Shown here: one piece after another, positions 1 to 8,326 of the stretch | Layout of the letters: every line of letters starts with the position of its first letter | Numbering within the stretch: position 1 is the stretch's first letter | Assembly: GCF_000305785.2 (NCBI RefSeq) | Contig: NC_018868.3 | Coordinates: forward strand, 2,328,001 to 2,392,000 | Length of the DNA stretch: 64,000 nt | DNA from: Simiduia agarivorans SA1 = DSM 21679 | Lineage (GTDB): Bacteria; Pseudomonadota; Gammaproteobacteria; Pseudomonadales; Cellvibrionaceae | Direction: 5' to 3' | Notes under the pieces: model-generated | The model's database searches: none | The model's input: only the letters and a program-made list of their open reading frames with translations | What the model was told of the DNA's origin: nothing | Position numbers and translations under genes: made by a program

Positions 1-129
1 CGCATTCAATGCCAGATCATCGCCCAGTACACCGGCCGTTTTTTTTGCGGCCATCTTGGTCATCAGGGCCACATCGTCTAACACGGTAGCGATATCATCC
101 AATAGCGCCAACAGGCTTACACCCGCCAT
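1..129 (-). CDS. DUF808 (YedI-type) membrane protein, N-terminal fragment
   Basis: Only the first 43 codons are inside the window; the gene continues past position 1. The peptide starts [19 protein letters not shown] and continues through [19 protein letters not shown], which is the highly conserved start of the DUF808 family (E. coli YedI). These are inner-membrane proteins of unknown function. The ATG at 127-129 is preceded on the minus strand by an AAGGAAA ribosome-binding site, which supports this start. The gene lies downstream of the von Willebrand protein gene on the same strand, separated by about 53 bp that contain a GC-rich hairpin. No function beyond family membership can be given. 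Confidence 0.82.
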   Translation of the reverse strand, partial: MAGVSLLALLDDIATVLDDVALMTKMAAKKTAGVLGDDLALNA

Positions 130-147
130 AGTTTTTCCTTATGTTGT

Positions 148-167
148 TGCGCGCCGATTGGCGCGCA
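148..167. repeat. GC-rich hairpin between two minus-strand genes
   Basis: GCGCGCC (149-155) and GGCGCGC (160-166) form a perfect stem around a GATT loop, and T148 pairs with A167. On the minus strand it follows the stop of the von Willebrand gene but no T-run follows it. It could therefore be a weak terminator or an RNA-stability element rather than a classical intrinsic terminator. Confidence 0.5.
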
Positions 168-182
168 GGGTGGTTTTAATTT

Positions 183-2300
183 TTACAGCGCCTTCGCCAT
201 TTTCGCTTTGCGCACCAATTGCACAAACTCGGTGCGATAGCCATACAGGTCTTCACCTTTATTGGCCTGCGCCAGCGCAATGGCATCGTCGTAGCTCCAG
301 CTGCCGGTATATTTGCCGCCGCGCAGTAATTGTGCAAAACCCGCCACTGCCGTGGCAAATTCCACCTCGCGCATCAGGCCGGTATCCACCCGCGTGCGTT
401 CGTTGGCGGTATTGCGCGCCGCCACCGGCTGCTCAATAAGACGCGACCTGGTCTCACCGGGCAGTTTATACCGCAGCTTCACAAAGGCGTATTCTGCCGC
501 GTTACCCGCGTCGTCCTGAGGCGTGCCGTAACGGCTGGCATCGATTAAGGTTTTGCCGCCAACGGGCGTCAATTCATAAATGGCCGTTACCGTGTGGCCG
601 GCCCCGATATCGCCGGCATCCACCTTGTCATTGTTGAAATCTTCCCGCTTGAGCGCGCGGGTTTCGTAACCAATCAGCCGGTATTCCGCCACGCTGGCCG
701 GGTTGAATTCCACCTGGATTTTCACATCCTGTGCGATGGGGAAGAGTGCGCTGGTGGCCTCGGTCACCAACACTTTCTGCGCTTCGCTCAGGGTATCAAT
801 GTAGGCCGCCACGCCATTGCCGTTTTGCGCCAGCTCCTGCATCAGGTGATCGTGATAGTTGCCCTGACCGAAGCCCAGCACCGAAAGATAAATGCCTTTT
901 TCCCGCTCGCGTTCCACAAAGCCTTTTAATTCGTCGCGATCCGTGATGCCCACATTGAAGTCTCCGTCAGTGGCGAGCAGCACCCGGTTTACCGCCTGCT
1001 TGTCGAAATGCTGGCCGGCCAGCTGGTACGCCAGCTTGATGCCCTCGGCACCGGCGGTAGAACCACCGGCCTGCAGTTGGTTCAGCGCCTGCAGGATGGT
1101 GTGTTTTTCCCGCGCCGGTGTTGGTGCCAGCACCGTTCCCGCTGCACCGGCATACACGGCAATGGCCACGGTATCGTCGGGGTTGAGTTGTGACAGCAAC
1201 AACGCCATAGATTGTTTGACCAGTGGCAACTTGTCTGGCGCATTCATGGAGCCGGACACATCCAGTAAAAACACCAGATTGGATTTGGGTTTTTGCTGGA
1301 TTTCGTAACCCTTGATGCCGATGTGCATTAATTTGTTGCCGGTCGCCCAGGGTGAATCGGTGACCATGACGTTGGTGGTGAAGGGCACAGATGTATCGGT
1401 GGGCGCCGGGTACTGATAGTCAAAGTAATTGATCATCTCTTCTACCCGAACTGCATCCTTCTGTGGCAACACACCCTGATTCAGTTGGCGGCGGACAAAA
1501 CTGTAGGAGGCCGTATCCACATCGATGGAAAAGGTAGACACGGGATCGGCCGTGACCTGTTTGACCGGATTGTCTTCCACCGTTTCAAAGTCATCGCGAC
1601 CTCGTTCCTGATAAGCAGGTTGAGGCACAGGTTCTGAAGGCATCATCATGGAAGCCGCAGCAGGTGCCGCTGGCATCGCAAGGCGAGCTGCAACCATTTC
1701 CCGCTTCTTTTCTTGTGCCACGGTGCCCATCAACTGTTGGCGCTCAGCATCGGCCTTTGCCCGCTCTGCTTTTGAAGCTTTGGCAAGGCGTGTCTCGTCG
1801 GCAAGTACTGCCGGTCTGGCTACACTTTCTTCAACGCTCTCTAGAGGCGCCTGCGCCATATCCGCTTCTGGCTCATCCACATCACGCCTTTCCGGAGTGC
1901 TCCGGCCCTCAGCCATTTCCGCCGGCAGCGCGGGCGTTTTTGCATCGTTAACAGGCGCCGGTTGCTGCTGGATCGCTAACAACGCCACCACCGCTACACT
2001 GGCGCTGGCCATGCCGGTCATCATCCACTTGTTGCGCTGAAATAAATTGATCTTTTCCACGGGGTTCACCTTTTCTTGGTTGGGTTTACCCGTTGGACGC
2101 CACCACTGAAAAAATCCTTGGCGGCTTTTGATCTTTTTTTCCGGCACAGCGTCGTCGGCCGGCTGATGGGTTTCATTAAAGGCCGCCATCGCCGCGGCCA
2201 TGGCGGCCTCACGTGCGTTCGCACGTGGTGCCGGCACCGGCTCGCGCAGGTGTTGTTCCCAGTCCTCTGCCGGGCCGGGCTTTTTGGGTGTGTTGCTCAT
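183..2300 (-). CDS. YfbK-like von Willebrand factor A domain membrane protein
   Basis: The 705-residue product has a charged, probably cytoplasmic N-terminus (about 1-90), one membrane segment near 92-110 and a long Ala/Glu-rich linker. A von Willebrand N-terminal region begins near 253 (STFSIDVDTASYSFVRRQL), and a VWA domain carries the MIDAS signature DVSGSM at about 347-352. The C-terminus is the DUF3520-type extension seen in E. coli YfbK. VWA domains bind metal and mediate protein contacts; the cellular role of YfbK proteins is not settled. The start codon overlaps the stop of the upstream ECF sigma gene by ATGA, so the two are translationally coupled. A single-pass protein encoded directly after an ECF sigma factor may act as its anti-sigma factor, but that is inference because no zinc anti-sigma motif is visible. 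Confidence 0.88.
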   Translation of the reverse strand: MSNTPKKPGPAEDWEQHLREPVPAPRANAREAAMAAAMAAFNETHQPADDAVPEKKIKSRQGFFQWWRPTGKPNQEKVNPVEKINLFQRNKWMMTGMASASVAVVALLAIQQQPAPVNDAKTPALPAEMAEGRSTPERRDVDEPEADMAQAPLESVEESVARPAVLADETRLAKASKAERAKADAERQQLMGTVAQEKKREMVAARLAMPAAPAAASMMMPSEPVPQPAYQERGRDDFETVEDNPVKQVTADPVSTFSIDVDTASYSFVRRQLNQGVLPQKDAVRVEEMINYFDYQYPAPTDTSVPFTTNVMVTDSPWATGNKLMHIGIKGYEIQQKPKSNLVFLLDVSGSMNAPDKLPLVKQSMALLLSQLNPDDTVAIAVYAGAAGTVLAPTPAREKHTILQALNQLQAGGSTAGAEGIKLAYQLAGQHFDKQAVNRVLLATDGDFNVGITDRDELKGFVEREREKGIYLSVLGFGQGNYHDHLMQELAQNGNGVAAYIDTLSEAQKVLVTEATSALFPIAQDVKIQVEFNPASVAEYRLIGYETRALKREDFNNDKVDAGDIGAGHTVTAIYELTPVGGKTLIDASRYGTPQDDAGNAAEYAFVKLRYKLPGETRSRLIEQPVAARNTANERTRVDTGLMREVEFATAVAGFAQLLRGGKYTGSWSYDDAIALAQANKGEDLYGYRTEFVQLVRKAKMAKAL

Positions 2301-2818
2301 GGCTCATCCCCGCGCCACTGTTGCAGGCGCTTTCTCACTTCATGAATCCGCCAGGACACGGTGGATTCCTTGATTTCCAGAATGTGCGCGGCCTCGGCAT
2401 GGGTCATGCCCTCGCCCAACACCAGCAGCACGGCCTCTTTAAAGCCTTCACCAAGACTCGCGATCCAGTTCAGCACCGCCGCGAGGAACAGGCCGGTTTC
2501 CGCGCTCATGTGGGAGGCTGCGGCATAATCATCCGGTAAAGCCTCAGTTTGATGACGCGTCTGGCTGCGCTGCCAGTCTTTGGCGCAATTGATCACCAAC
2601 CGGTATAACCAGGTGCGGAAGGCCGCGTCAAAGCGGTACTGACCGATACACTGGGCCAGCTTGATGCACGCCTGCTGCGCCACGTCTTCCGCATCGGGCA
2701 CATTGCCACACCATCGGTACGCCAGCCGGTAAATAAAGTCGTATTCGGTTTCCACCAGGCGCGCGAATGCCTGCCGGTCGCCGGCCTGGGCTGCGTTGAT
2801 GAGGGCTGGGTCAGTCAC
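2297..2818 (-). CDS. ECF-type RNA polymerase sigma factor
   Basis: This 173-residue protein has the two-domain layout of an ECF sigma factor. Region 2 covers about residues 25-95 and includes YRLAYRWCGNVPDAEDVAQQ. Region 4 near the C-terminus has a helix-turn-helix (GMTHAEAAHILEIKESTVSW) and then a basic helix. Such proteins direct RNA polymerase to a small stress or envelope regulon. Its stop overlaps the start of the VWA protein by 4 bp, so the pair form one transcription unit. Its own targets cannot be read from the sequence; many ECF factors autoregulate from the region upstream of 2818. Confidence 0.9.
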   Translation of the reverse strand: MTDPALINAAQAGDRQAFARLVETEYDFIYRLAYRWCGNVPDAEDVAQQACIKLAQCIGQYRFDAAFRTWLYRLVINCAKDWQRSQTRHQTEALPDDYAAASHMSAETGLFLAAVLNWIASLGEGFKEAVLLVLGEGMTHAEAAHILEIKESTVSWRIHEVRKRLQQWRGDEP

Positions 2819-2879
2819 GCGCGGTTATCCCTGCTTTTCCCGTTAGACGCGGGAAATGGCCATTTCCTTGGTGTTCAAT

Positions 2880-3578
2880 CTATTTATTTAAATAGTACTG
2901 ACGCCGGGGTTCCGGCAGTTTTTCGATGGCATAACGTAACATAGTGCGGGGCATGCTGCTGGCCTGCTGGTCCAGAAAGCGAATGAGAAACGGCTCGTCG
3001 CGCTTGCCCGCCTCGCGCAGCATCCAGCCCACGGCCTTGTGCATCAGGTCTTCCGGGTCTGCCAGCAGCTGCAGCGCAAAGCGCTCAATATCGGTGGTCT
3101 CGCCGGCGCGGATAAACGTCAGGCAGGCCAGAACACCAATCCGACGATGCCACAGGTTGTCGGATTTTATCAGCGGCGCGAGCGGCGCCCGGTCACGCTC
3201 CAGCAAATATTTGCCGACAATATCCGGCGCCGACACATCCACCAGATCCCAATTGTTGACGCCCGACAACTGCGACATATACAGCTGATACAACGCGGCC
3301 CTGTCGCAAATTTTACGGCGCGCCTGATCCACCATATTGACCAACGCCAACATGCGCACCTCGTGCCAGGGCGATTGCAACAGGGGCGCCAGTGTTGCCG
3401 GCGCCAGGACACCCAGCGCTTTGGATTCGGCCCGCAGCACCGGCATGCGGATACCCAGAAATTGGTCGCCTGCGCCGTATTCACCCGGGCCGGTTTTGAA
3501 AAAACGCAGGGCGTGGCGGGCGGCCGCAGCATCCCCCAACGAGGTCAGCCGCGCCGTTATCTGAACCGCATCAACCAC
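2880..3578 (-). CDS. AlkD-like DNA alkylation repair protein
   Basis: The 232-residue protein matches the HEAT-repeat DNA glycosylase family typified by AlkD, which removes alkylated purines such as 3- and 7-substituted bases without base flipping. Family-like landmarks include FLGIRMPVLRAESK near residue 42, the W/D-containing segment NNWDLVDVSAPDIVG near 112 and LWHRRIGVLACLTFIRAG near 142. The length is typical for the family. The gene overlaps the downstream end of the VOC gene by 8 bp, which indicates co-transcription. The family call is firm; the exact lesion specificity is not visible. Confidence 0.88.
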   Translation of the reverse strand: MVDAVQITARLTSLGDAAAARHALRFFKTGPGEYGAGDQFLGIRMPVLRAESKALGVLAPATLAPLLQSPWHEVRMLALVNMVDQARRKICDRAALYQLYMSQLSGVNNWDLVDVSAPDIVGKYLLERDRAPLAPLIKSDNLWHRRIGVLACLTFIRAGETTDIERFALQLLADPEDLMHKAVGWMLREAGKRDEPFLIRFLDQQASSMPRTMLRYAIEKLPEPRRQYYLNK

Positions 3579-4029
3579 AAGCGGCGGCCATACGTTGGGT
3601 CAGCTCTTCGGGACTCAGTTCTTCTTTATGGGTGCCGATAGTCCACACATGACCGAAGGGATCTTTGAATGTGCCCGCGCGATCGCCGTAAAACTGATCT
3701 TCCATGGCGCGCAGCTGTTCGCCGCCAGCGGCCAGCGCCTGAGCAAACAAGGCATCGCAATCCTCGGTATACAGCATCAGGCTGACACCGGCACCGCCCA
3801 GGCTGGCCGGCCCCACAAAGCCCATGTCCGGCATTTCTTCGGCCAGCATAAAATGGGAGTCCCCCACTTTCATTTCCGCATGGCCGATTTTACCGTCAGG
3901 CATCGGCATGCGCAGCACCTCCGCCGCGCCCAATGCTTTTGCGTAATAGGCCAAAGCGGCCTCGGCATCTTTCACAATCAGATAAGGTGTGAGGCTGTGA
4001 TAACCCTCGGGTATCGCTGAAACACTCAT
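3571..4029 (-). CDS. VOC (glyoxalase/PhnB-like) family protein
   Basis: This is a 152-residue single-module vicinal oxygen chelate fold protein. It begins with the typical LTPYLIVKDAEAALAYYAKA segment and ends with GDRAGTFKDPFGHVWTIGTH, the PhnB-like C-terminal signature. Members bind a metal or small molecule; many are uncharacterised bleomycin-resistance or glyoxalase relatives, and no substrate can be assigned. It is the first gene of a pair with the AlkD-like gene (8-bp overlap) and is divergent from the TauE/SafE gene. Confidence 0.87.
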   Translation of the reverse strand: MSVSAIPEGYHSLTPYLIVKDAEAALAYYAKALGAAEVLRMPMPDGKIGHAEMKVGDSHFMLAEEMPDMGFVGPASLGGAGVSLMLYTEDCDALFAQALAAGGEQLRAMEDQFYGDRAGTFKDPFGHVWTIGTHKEELSPEELTQRMAAACG

Positions 4030-4123
4030 GGCTTGCTCCTGTTGCGTTCATTGGATTTACTGGCGCCTTGGCGCTGGCCGGACACCCGCCTTACAATGTG
4101 CGGCCAGCGATAAATGTAACATT

Positions 4124-5044
4124 ATGAAGAACAACAACGCCCTCCCACTTTTACCCCAATTCACGTTCATCGCTGCCAGCCTGTTGGGCATTGCCCTGAT
4201 CGGTATCTGGTATGCCGCCGGGCTCAGCTGGCAGGCCATTACCGACTTCTGGCCGGTGCTGTTCGTGGGGATTGGCGGCGCCACCATTGCCAATTCCTCC
4301 GGCGTGGGAGGCGGCGTGGTGTTTGTGCCGGTGTTCGATTATTTCAACAGTTCGGGCCTGTTGCCGGTAAGCGCGCAACAAATTGTCGCCACCAGCTTCC
4401 TGATCCAGTGTTTCGGTATGAGCACCGGTTCACTCACCTGGCTGAATAAAATGCGGGGTCAGGGTGATGCCGCCACGGGCATCCACCAGCGCGAGTTCTG
4501 GCGCATTGTCCTGCTGGTGTCTGCCACCTGCCTGCCCGCATTGCTGGCCACTCAATATCTGTTTACCTTTAAACCGGCCGACGTGCTGTTCTGGTTTAAA
4601 AGCCTGTCGATCGCACTGGGCTCCGCGCTGCTGATCTCGGTTTGGTTTGGCAAAGGGCTGGGTGCTGAGCGACTTGCGCTGAGCCGGTTTGATGCTGGCG
4701 TTTTGCTGATACTGGGCGCCGTCGGCGGCTATGCGACCGCCCTGTTTTCCGTGGGCGTGGGTGAGCTGGTGGCACTGTGGTTGTTTATCCGCAACTACCC
4801 GCTGGTCACTTGCGCTGCGACTGCGGTCATCATTACCGCCTTCACGGTATTGAGCGGCATTGTATTCCACCTGATACACACCGATATCCCTTGGCTGTTG
4901 GCAGCCTTTGCGGTGCCCGGCGCGATCATCGGAGGCTATATTGCGCGGGGCTTCGCCTATTGGCTCGGCCCCTACCGGCTGAAGATGCTGGCCGGGTTGT
5001 GGATTGTGGGTTCAAGCGGCTATTTGCTGCTGGCTGGCAGCTGA
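4124..5044 (+). CDS. TauE/SafE family sulfite-exporter-like permease
   Basis: The product of about 306 residues is almost entirely hydrophobic, with roughly eight membrane segments in two related halves. It carries the family motif around residues 50-70 (GGATIANSSGVGGGVVFVPV). Family members export sulfite, sulfoacetate or related organosulfur anions; the substrate here is not known. I chose ATG 4124 (MKNNNALPLL) rather than an upstream in-frame ATG at 4028, because that extension would overlap the divergent VOC gene and has no protein-like character. It converges on the small secreted protein gene with only 28 bp between stops. Confidence 0.86.
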   Translation: MKNNNALPLLPQFTFIAASLLGIALIGIWYAAGLSWQAITDFWPVLFVGIGGATIANSSGVGGGVVFVPVFDYFNSSGLLPVSAQQIVATSFLIQCFGMSTGSLTWLNKMRGQGDAATGIHQREFWRIVLLVSATCLPALLATQYLFTFKPADVLFWFKSLSIALGSALLISVWFGKGLGAERLALSRFDAGVLLILGAVGGYATALFSVGVGELVALWLFIRNYPLVTCAATAVIITAFTVLSGIVFHLIHTDIPWLLAAFAVPGAIIGGYIARGFAYWLGPYRLKMLAGLWIVGSSGYLLLAGS

Positions 5045-5072
5045 CCCACCGATCCGTTGGCAAGCCGCTGAA

Positions 5073-5378
5073 TCAGAAGTTCCAGCGGCCGCTGTCCACT
5101 TCCAGGGTTTCAATGACGCCGGCTTCTTTGGCCACCACACATTTCACTTTACGCGATACCGTCTCGCCGGCTTCCTGTGCGCGGTAATTGAACATCAAGG
5201 TGTAGCTACCGCGACGGTAATCGCTCATGGAATTGCGACGGAACTGAAAATCGCTCTGGTCCGCATAGGTTTTCTGGACTTCCGCCTCGCACAGGTCGCG
5301 GGCATCCGACTGGCTCAGACCGGCGTGGGCGGACAGGGACATCAGGCTGGCAGCAGTAAGGGCAAACAGGGCTTTCAT
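5073..5378 (-). CDS. Small secreted protein, unknown function
   Basis: This is a 101-residue protein with a clear signal peptide (MKALFALTAASLMSLSAHAG). The mature part of about 80 residues contains two cysteines, in DLCEAEVQKTYADQ and RKVKCVVAKEAG, that could form a disulfide. The ATG at 5378 is preceded by GAGGAGAT, which decides the start over an in-frame ATG nine codons upstream. The gene is divergent from the HxlR regulator and shares with it an intergenic region rich in repeated half-sites, so the regulator probably controls it. I do not recognise a named family. It is probably periplasmic. Confidence 0.75.
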   Translation of the reverse strand: MKALFALTAASLMSLSAHAGLSQSDARDLCEAEVQKTYADQSDFQFRRNSMSDYRRGSYTLMFNYRAQEAGETVSRKVKCVVAKEAGVIETLEVDSGRWNF

Positions 5379-5410
5379 GGTACATCTCCTCGGCAGATTG
5401 ATCACATTAA

Positions 5411-5475
5411 GTCTTTTAATGCAACAGTTGTTTTACGAAACTAACAATAGTTGCGTAAGTTCTTTTATGCAACTA
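5411..5475. promoter_or_regulatory. Repeated half-sites between secreted protein and HxlR genes
   Basis: TAGTTGCGTAA (5448-5458) and TTATGCAACTA (5465-5475) form an 11-bp inverted repeat with one mismatch. A related direct copy, GTCTTTTAATGCAAC (5411-5425), resembles GTTCTTTTATGCAAC (5459-5473). HxlR-type winged-helix dimers commonly bind such dyads near their own promoter, so this is a plausible operator for both divergent genes. The assignment to HxlR is inference. Confidence 0.5.
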
Positions 5476-5519
5476 ATATTTGCTCTGACAATCCACCAGA
5501 ACTACACGGTCACGCGACA

Positions 5520-5969
5520 ATGGTAAAAAACAGCTTCTCCCACCTCTGCTGCCCGGTGGCCCGCTCCATGGATGTGGTTGGCGAATGGTGGTCAATGCTG
5601 GTGCTGCGGGACCTGATGCTGGCCGGCGGTATCGCCCGCTTCGATCAGCTGGTGGATCATCTGGGCATCAGTCGCAATGTGCTGACCGAGCGATTAAAAC
5701 GTCTGGAAGTCGAACAGATCATCACCAAGCAACCGGTACAGGAAGGTGGCCGGCGAATGGAATACAAACTCACCCGCAAGGGCTGGGAACTGATGCCGAT
5801 TATGATCGGCTTTGCCCAATGGTTCGACCGTTGGCGGCCAGACCCGGAGCGCTCGCCGCTGCGTTTTGTCGACCGGCAGCAGCGTGAGCCAATTCAGCAA
5901 CTGCAGGTTATGTCGGCCGACGGGCGTAAACTGGGCCCGGCGGATATTCTGCCTATTTCTGAGGATTGA
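5520..5969 (+). CDS. HxlR family winged-helix transcriptional regulator
   Basis: The 149-residue protein opens with MVKNSFSHLCCPVARSMD, followed by the HxlR core: VGEWWSMLVLRDLMLAGGIARF and the recognition region ISRNVLTERLKRLE. A wing (EGGRRMEYKLTRKGWEL) follows. The cysteine pair near residues 10-11 is typical of redox- or electrophile-sensing HxlR members. I selected ATG 5520 because the canonical HxlR N-terminus starts there; the upstream in-frame extension would run through the repeated half-sites. It probably regulates itself and the divergent secreted protein gene. Confidence 0.88.
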   Translation: MVKNSFSHLCCPVARSMDVVGEWWSMLVLRDLMLAGGIARFDQLVDHLGISRNVLTERLKRLEVEQIITKQPVQEGGRRMEYKLTRKGWELMPIMIGFAQWFDRWRPDPERSPLRFVDRQQREPIQQLQVMSADGRKLGPADILPISED

Positions 5970-5983
5970 ATCCGGCCCAGGTA

Positions 5984-6442
5984 TTATCTGTTGCCGATGG
6001 GTGAGTAGCGTAGACCGATCTGCATCAGCAGATACAGCGCCATCAAACCGGCAAGCACCAGCAAAACCAGCAGCCCGAATCGTTTCCAATCTTTCGGCGC
6101 GTGTTTGATCGCTGGCGTCTTCTGGTATTTTTGCAACCGACCAGAAAACCACTCCGGTCGACCGGCGAGACGACAGAAACACCAAAGGCACACATTCATC
6201 AGCAGATAGATGCCGACCCCTATGGCGGCGCCCAGCCACATCGGCGGCTTCCGCTCCACCAGGAGCAAGATGACAGGCAGCGCTGCCCAGTTTTTCAGAA
6301 AAAAAACCCACGGGTTGCCATCACCAAAGAGCAGCATCTCGCCACATTGCCTGCAGGCAGTTGGCCACAGGTAATGTCTCAGGCTGCCCGGGTGCCGACA
6401 CACCGGGCACTGGTTATAGCCGGTCACTGCTGCTGTAGTCAT
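5984..6442 (-). CDS. Zinc-ribbon membrane protein, unknown function
   Basis: The protein of about 152 residues begins with a short cytoplasmic zinc ribbon: CPVC near residue 12 and CRQC near 30, a four-cysteine arrangement. Hydrophobic segments follow around 50-65, 75-95 and 125-145. I do not recognise a named family. ATG 6442 overlaps the stop of the upstream transglutaminase-like gene (ATGA, 6439-6442), so it belongs to that transcription unit. Its stop lies 14 bp from the convergent HxlR gene. Confidence 0.72.
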   Translation of the reverse strand: MTTAAVTGYNQCPVCRHPGSLRHYLWPTACRQCGEMLLFGDGNPWVFFLKNWAALPVILLLVERKPPMWLGAAIGVGIYLLMNVCLWCFCRLAGRPEWFSGRLQKYQKTPAIKHAPKDWKRFGLLVLLVLAGLMALYLLMQIGLRYSPIGNR

Positions 6443-7275
6443 AGATGATGGTACCGACTCTTCTCCAACCAATGGTTGCCCCGATAACGGGTGGTTTGCT
6501 TGCTGCCGAGATTGGCCCAGAAACGGGTGCGATTGAATTGAAATTGCGGCTCGTACTCCGGTTGCAGTGACGCCAGCGGATACCGTTTGATTCCGGCCAC
6601 GCCATTTTTTTGTGTGGCTTCCAGAATGTATTCCTGTCCCTCTTTGATCAGCACCACCCAGGCGTGGCCGCCGCCTTTGTATGTCCCGAGTGCCACTCTT
6701 GCATCTTCGCCCATGTCAATCAGCCAGTCTGCCAACGCAATGGCGTGATCTTCACAATCGCCACGGGTAAACCAGTAGGCCTGCCGACTGGTTTGCCAGA
6801 CTTCGTCGCCGCCATGATTCAGGTTATCGAGCATGTAAGTTTTTTTGCGTGCCAATACCGCCAGCGGGACAAACACATTCTGGGTTTTGAATGGGCTGTA
6901 ACCCTCCAGGAATGCATTGACGAAATGGTGCTGCCGATCGAGCCCCAGCGCCGAAGCACTGGCCGATTCCACACCGTGGAACCGGTACACAAAGAAGGCC
7001 GACTTGCGCGCTTCTGCGCCCAGTAAGGTGCGCAAGCCTGCGCTGTCGACCCGCTTGCCATTGGCCATCAGCTCCACCTCGCCATCGCGTGGCCCCTTAC
7101 TGCCGGTATCCGGCGCAAACAGCGACATGGCGCCTTTCAGCTTGGCATCCCACTCGCGTTGTTCACGCGCCGACTCCGGCAGCAGGGGTGACTCCTCCGG
7201 CAATGCGGGCAGGATATTATCCAATGCCTGCACAAACACCAGCATAAAGGCGATGAGGCTCAACAGTCGCCACAC
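6439..7275 (-). CDS. Transglutaminase-like cysteine peptidase (membrane-anchored)
   Basis: The product of about 278 residues has an N-terminal hydrophobic anchor (LLSLIAFMLVFVQAL). Its C-terminal papain-like transglutaminase core carries the catalytic Cys in GDCEDHA (about 174), His in GGHAWVV (about 204) and an acidic residue in YILEAT (about 219). It probably acts in the periplasm on protein substrates. The GTG at 7275 has AAGGGC upstream, spaced over the DUF350 stop, and gives a cleaner N-terminus than the in-frame TTG at 7296. It lies between the DUF350 gene and the zinc-ribbon gene in a tight minus-strand run. The family call is firm; the substrate is unknown. Confidence 0.83.
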   Translation of the reverse strand: MWRLLSLIAFMLVFVQALDNILPALPEESPLLPESAREQREWDAKLKGAMSLFAPDTGSKGPRDGEVELMANGKRVDSAGLRTLLGAEARKSAFFVYRFHGVESASASALGLDRQHHFVNAFLEGYSPFKTQNVFVPLAVLARKKTYMLDNLNHGGDEVWQTSRQAYWFTRGDCEDHAIALADWLIDMGEDARVALGTYKGGGHAWVVLIKEGQEYILEATQKNGVAGIKRYPLASLQPEYEPQFQFNRTRFWANLGSKQTTRYRGNHWLEKSRYHHL

Positions 7276-7279
7276 GGTT

Positions 7280-7510
7280 TCAGCCCTTGAAGCCAAAGGT
7301 CACAATGAGCGCCACAAAAATCAATATGGACGAGGCAAAAATCGCCACCGCCACATTGCCGTTTTTCAGTTCCTGTTCAAAACTGATGTGTTTCATCAAC
7401 TTGTCGTCAATCAACATCAGCGCTTTCACGCCCACGAACAAAGCCACCAGGGTGTAAACCAGATTGACGCTCAGGTTCATCAGGGTCGCAAGCAAAAAAT
7501 CCCACTGCAT
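7280..7510 (-). CDS. DUF350-like small membrane protein
   Basis: The 76-residue protein has two membrane helices, LLATLMNLSVNLVYTLVALFV and a second at VAVAIFASSILIFVALIVTF. A central acidic/basic loop (DDKLMKHISFEQELKNGN) separates them, and the GN followed by a small-residue helix is typical of DUF350 repeats. Many family members have two such repeats; this one has a single unit. It starts 16 bp after cobS and nearly touches the transglutaminase-like gene. Function is unknown. Confidence 0.68.
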   Translation of the reverse strand: MQWDFLLATLMNLSVNLVYTLVALFVGVKALMLIDDKLMKHISFEQELKNGNVAVAIFASSILIFVALIVTFGFKG

Positions 7511-7526
7511 GTTGTGTTTTTCCTAT

Positions 7527-8282
7527 TCAGTCAATTAATACCACAAGTAAAATCAGGCAAGCCATTTCGATAATTTCGACAGCGGCGCCCACCGTGTCGC
7601 CGGTCACGCCATCAATACGCGCACACATCAGTGCCCGCAATAAATATAAGATCAACCCCAATAGCGCGGGCAGAGCCAACAGTGGCCACCCGTATGTACT
7701 CACCCACACGATCGTCACCGACAGGATGATCACGCCCACCCACAACAACTGCGGCACCGGTCGGGCCACCGTCAAGAGCCCACTGGCGAGGCCATCGGTG
7801 CGTGCATAGGGCGTAGTGAAAAATAACAGTGCGGGTACGCAGCGCCCGAGTACCGTCGCCGTCAACAACGCGCCAAATAAAACCTCCGGCTTCAGACTGT
7901 TCAGGGCGGCGAATTTCAGCAGCAGTAACAGTGCGATGATCATCACTGCCGCGGAACCGGCCCTGGGGTCTTTCATGATCTCGAGCGTGCGCTGTTTATC
8001 GCCCAGACCACCCAGCCAACCATCGGCCGAATCGCCCAGGCCATCGATGTGCAAACCGCCGGTGATCAATACCCAGCAACACAAAATGATCGCGCTGGTC
8101 AGCTGTCCGGCCGGCAACGCAACAGACACCAGCCCCAACAGCAAACCGATCACCGCGCCCACCAGCGGATAGCAATAAACCGCCTGCGCCTGCAGGTGAT
8201 CATCAAATTGCCGCAATGTGGGTGCCGGCAATCGGGTCAGAAACAGTTGCGCCAGCCAGTAGGGAGCCAGTGGGTTTTGCAT
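7527..8282 (-). CDS. cobS: Adenosylcobinamide-GDP ribazoletransferase (cobalamin synthase)
   Basis: CobS joins adenosylcobinamide-GDP to alpha-ribazole (phosphate), the last assembly step of cobalamin, at the inner membrane. The protein of about 251 residues is polytopic and carries the family segment GGLHIDGLGDSADG, then the KDPRAGSAAV region and a conserved C-terminal GDTVGAAVEI. ATG 8282 (MQNPLAPYW) matches the normal family N-terminus; the reading frame stays open upstream but that part is not CobS-like. It lies 44 bp after cobC in the cobU-cobT-cobC-cobS series, a complete nucleotide-loop assembly set. Confidence 0.93.
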   Translation of the reverse strand: MQNPLAPYWLAQLFLTRLPAPTLRQFDDHLQAQAVYCYPLVGAVIGLLLGLVSVALPAGQLTSAIILCCWVLITGGLHIDGLGDSADGWLGGLGDKQRTLEIMKDPRAGSAAVMIIALLLLLKFAALNSLKPEVLFGALLTATVLGRCVPALLFFTTPYARTDGLASGLLTVARPVPQLLWVGVIILSVTIVWVSTYGWPLLALPALLGLILYLLRALMCARIDGVTGDTVGAAVEIIEMACLILLVVLID

Positions 8283-8326
8283 GGGTTTATTGTCCAACAC
8301 AAAGGCGGGTGTGCGCGAGTCGCAAA

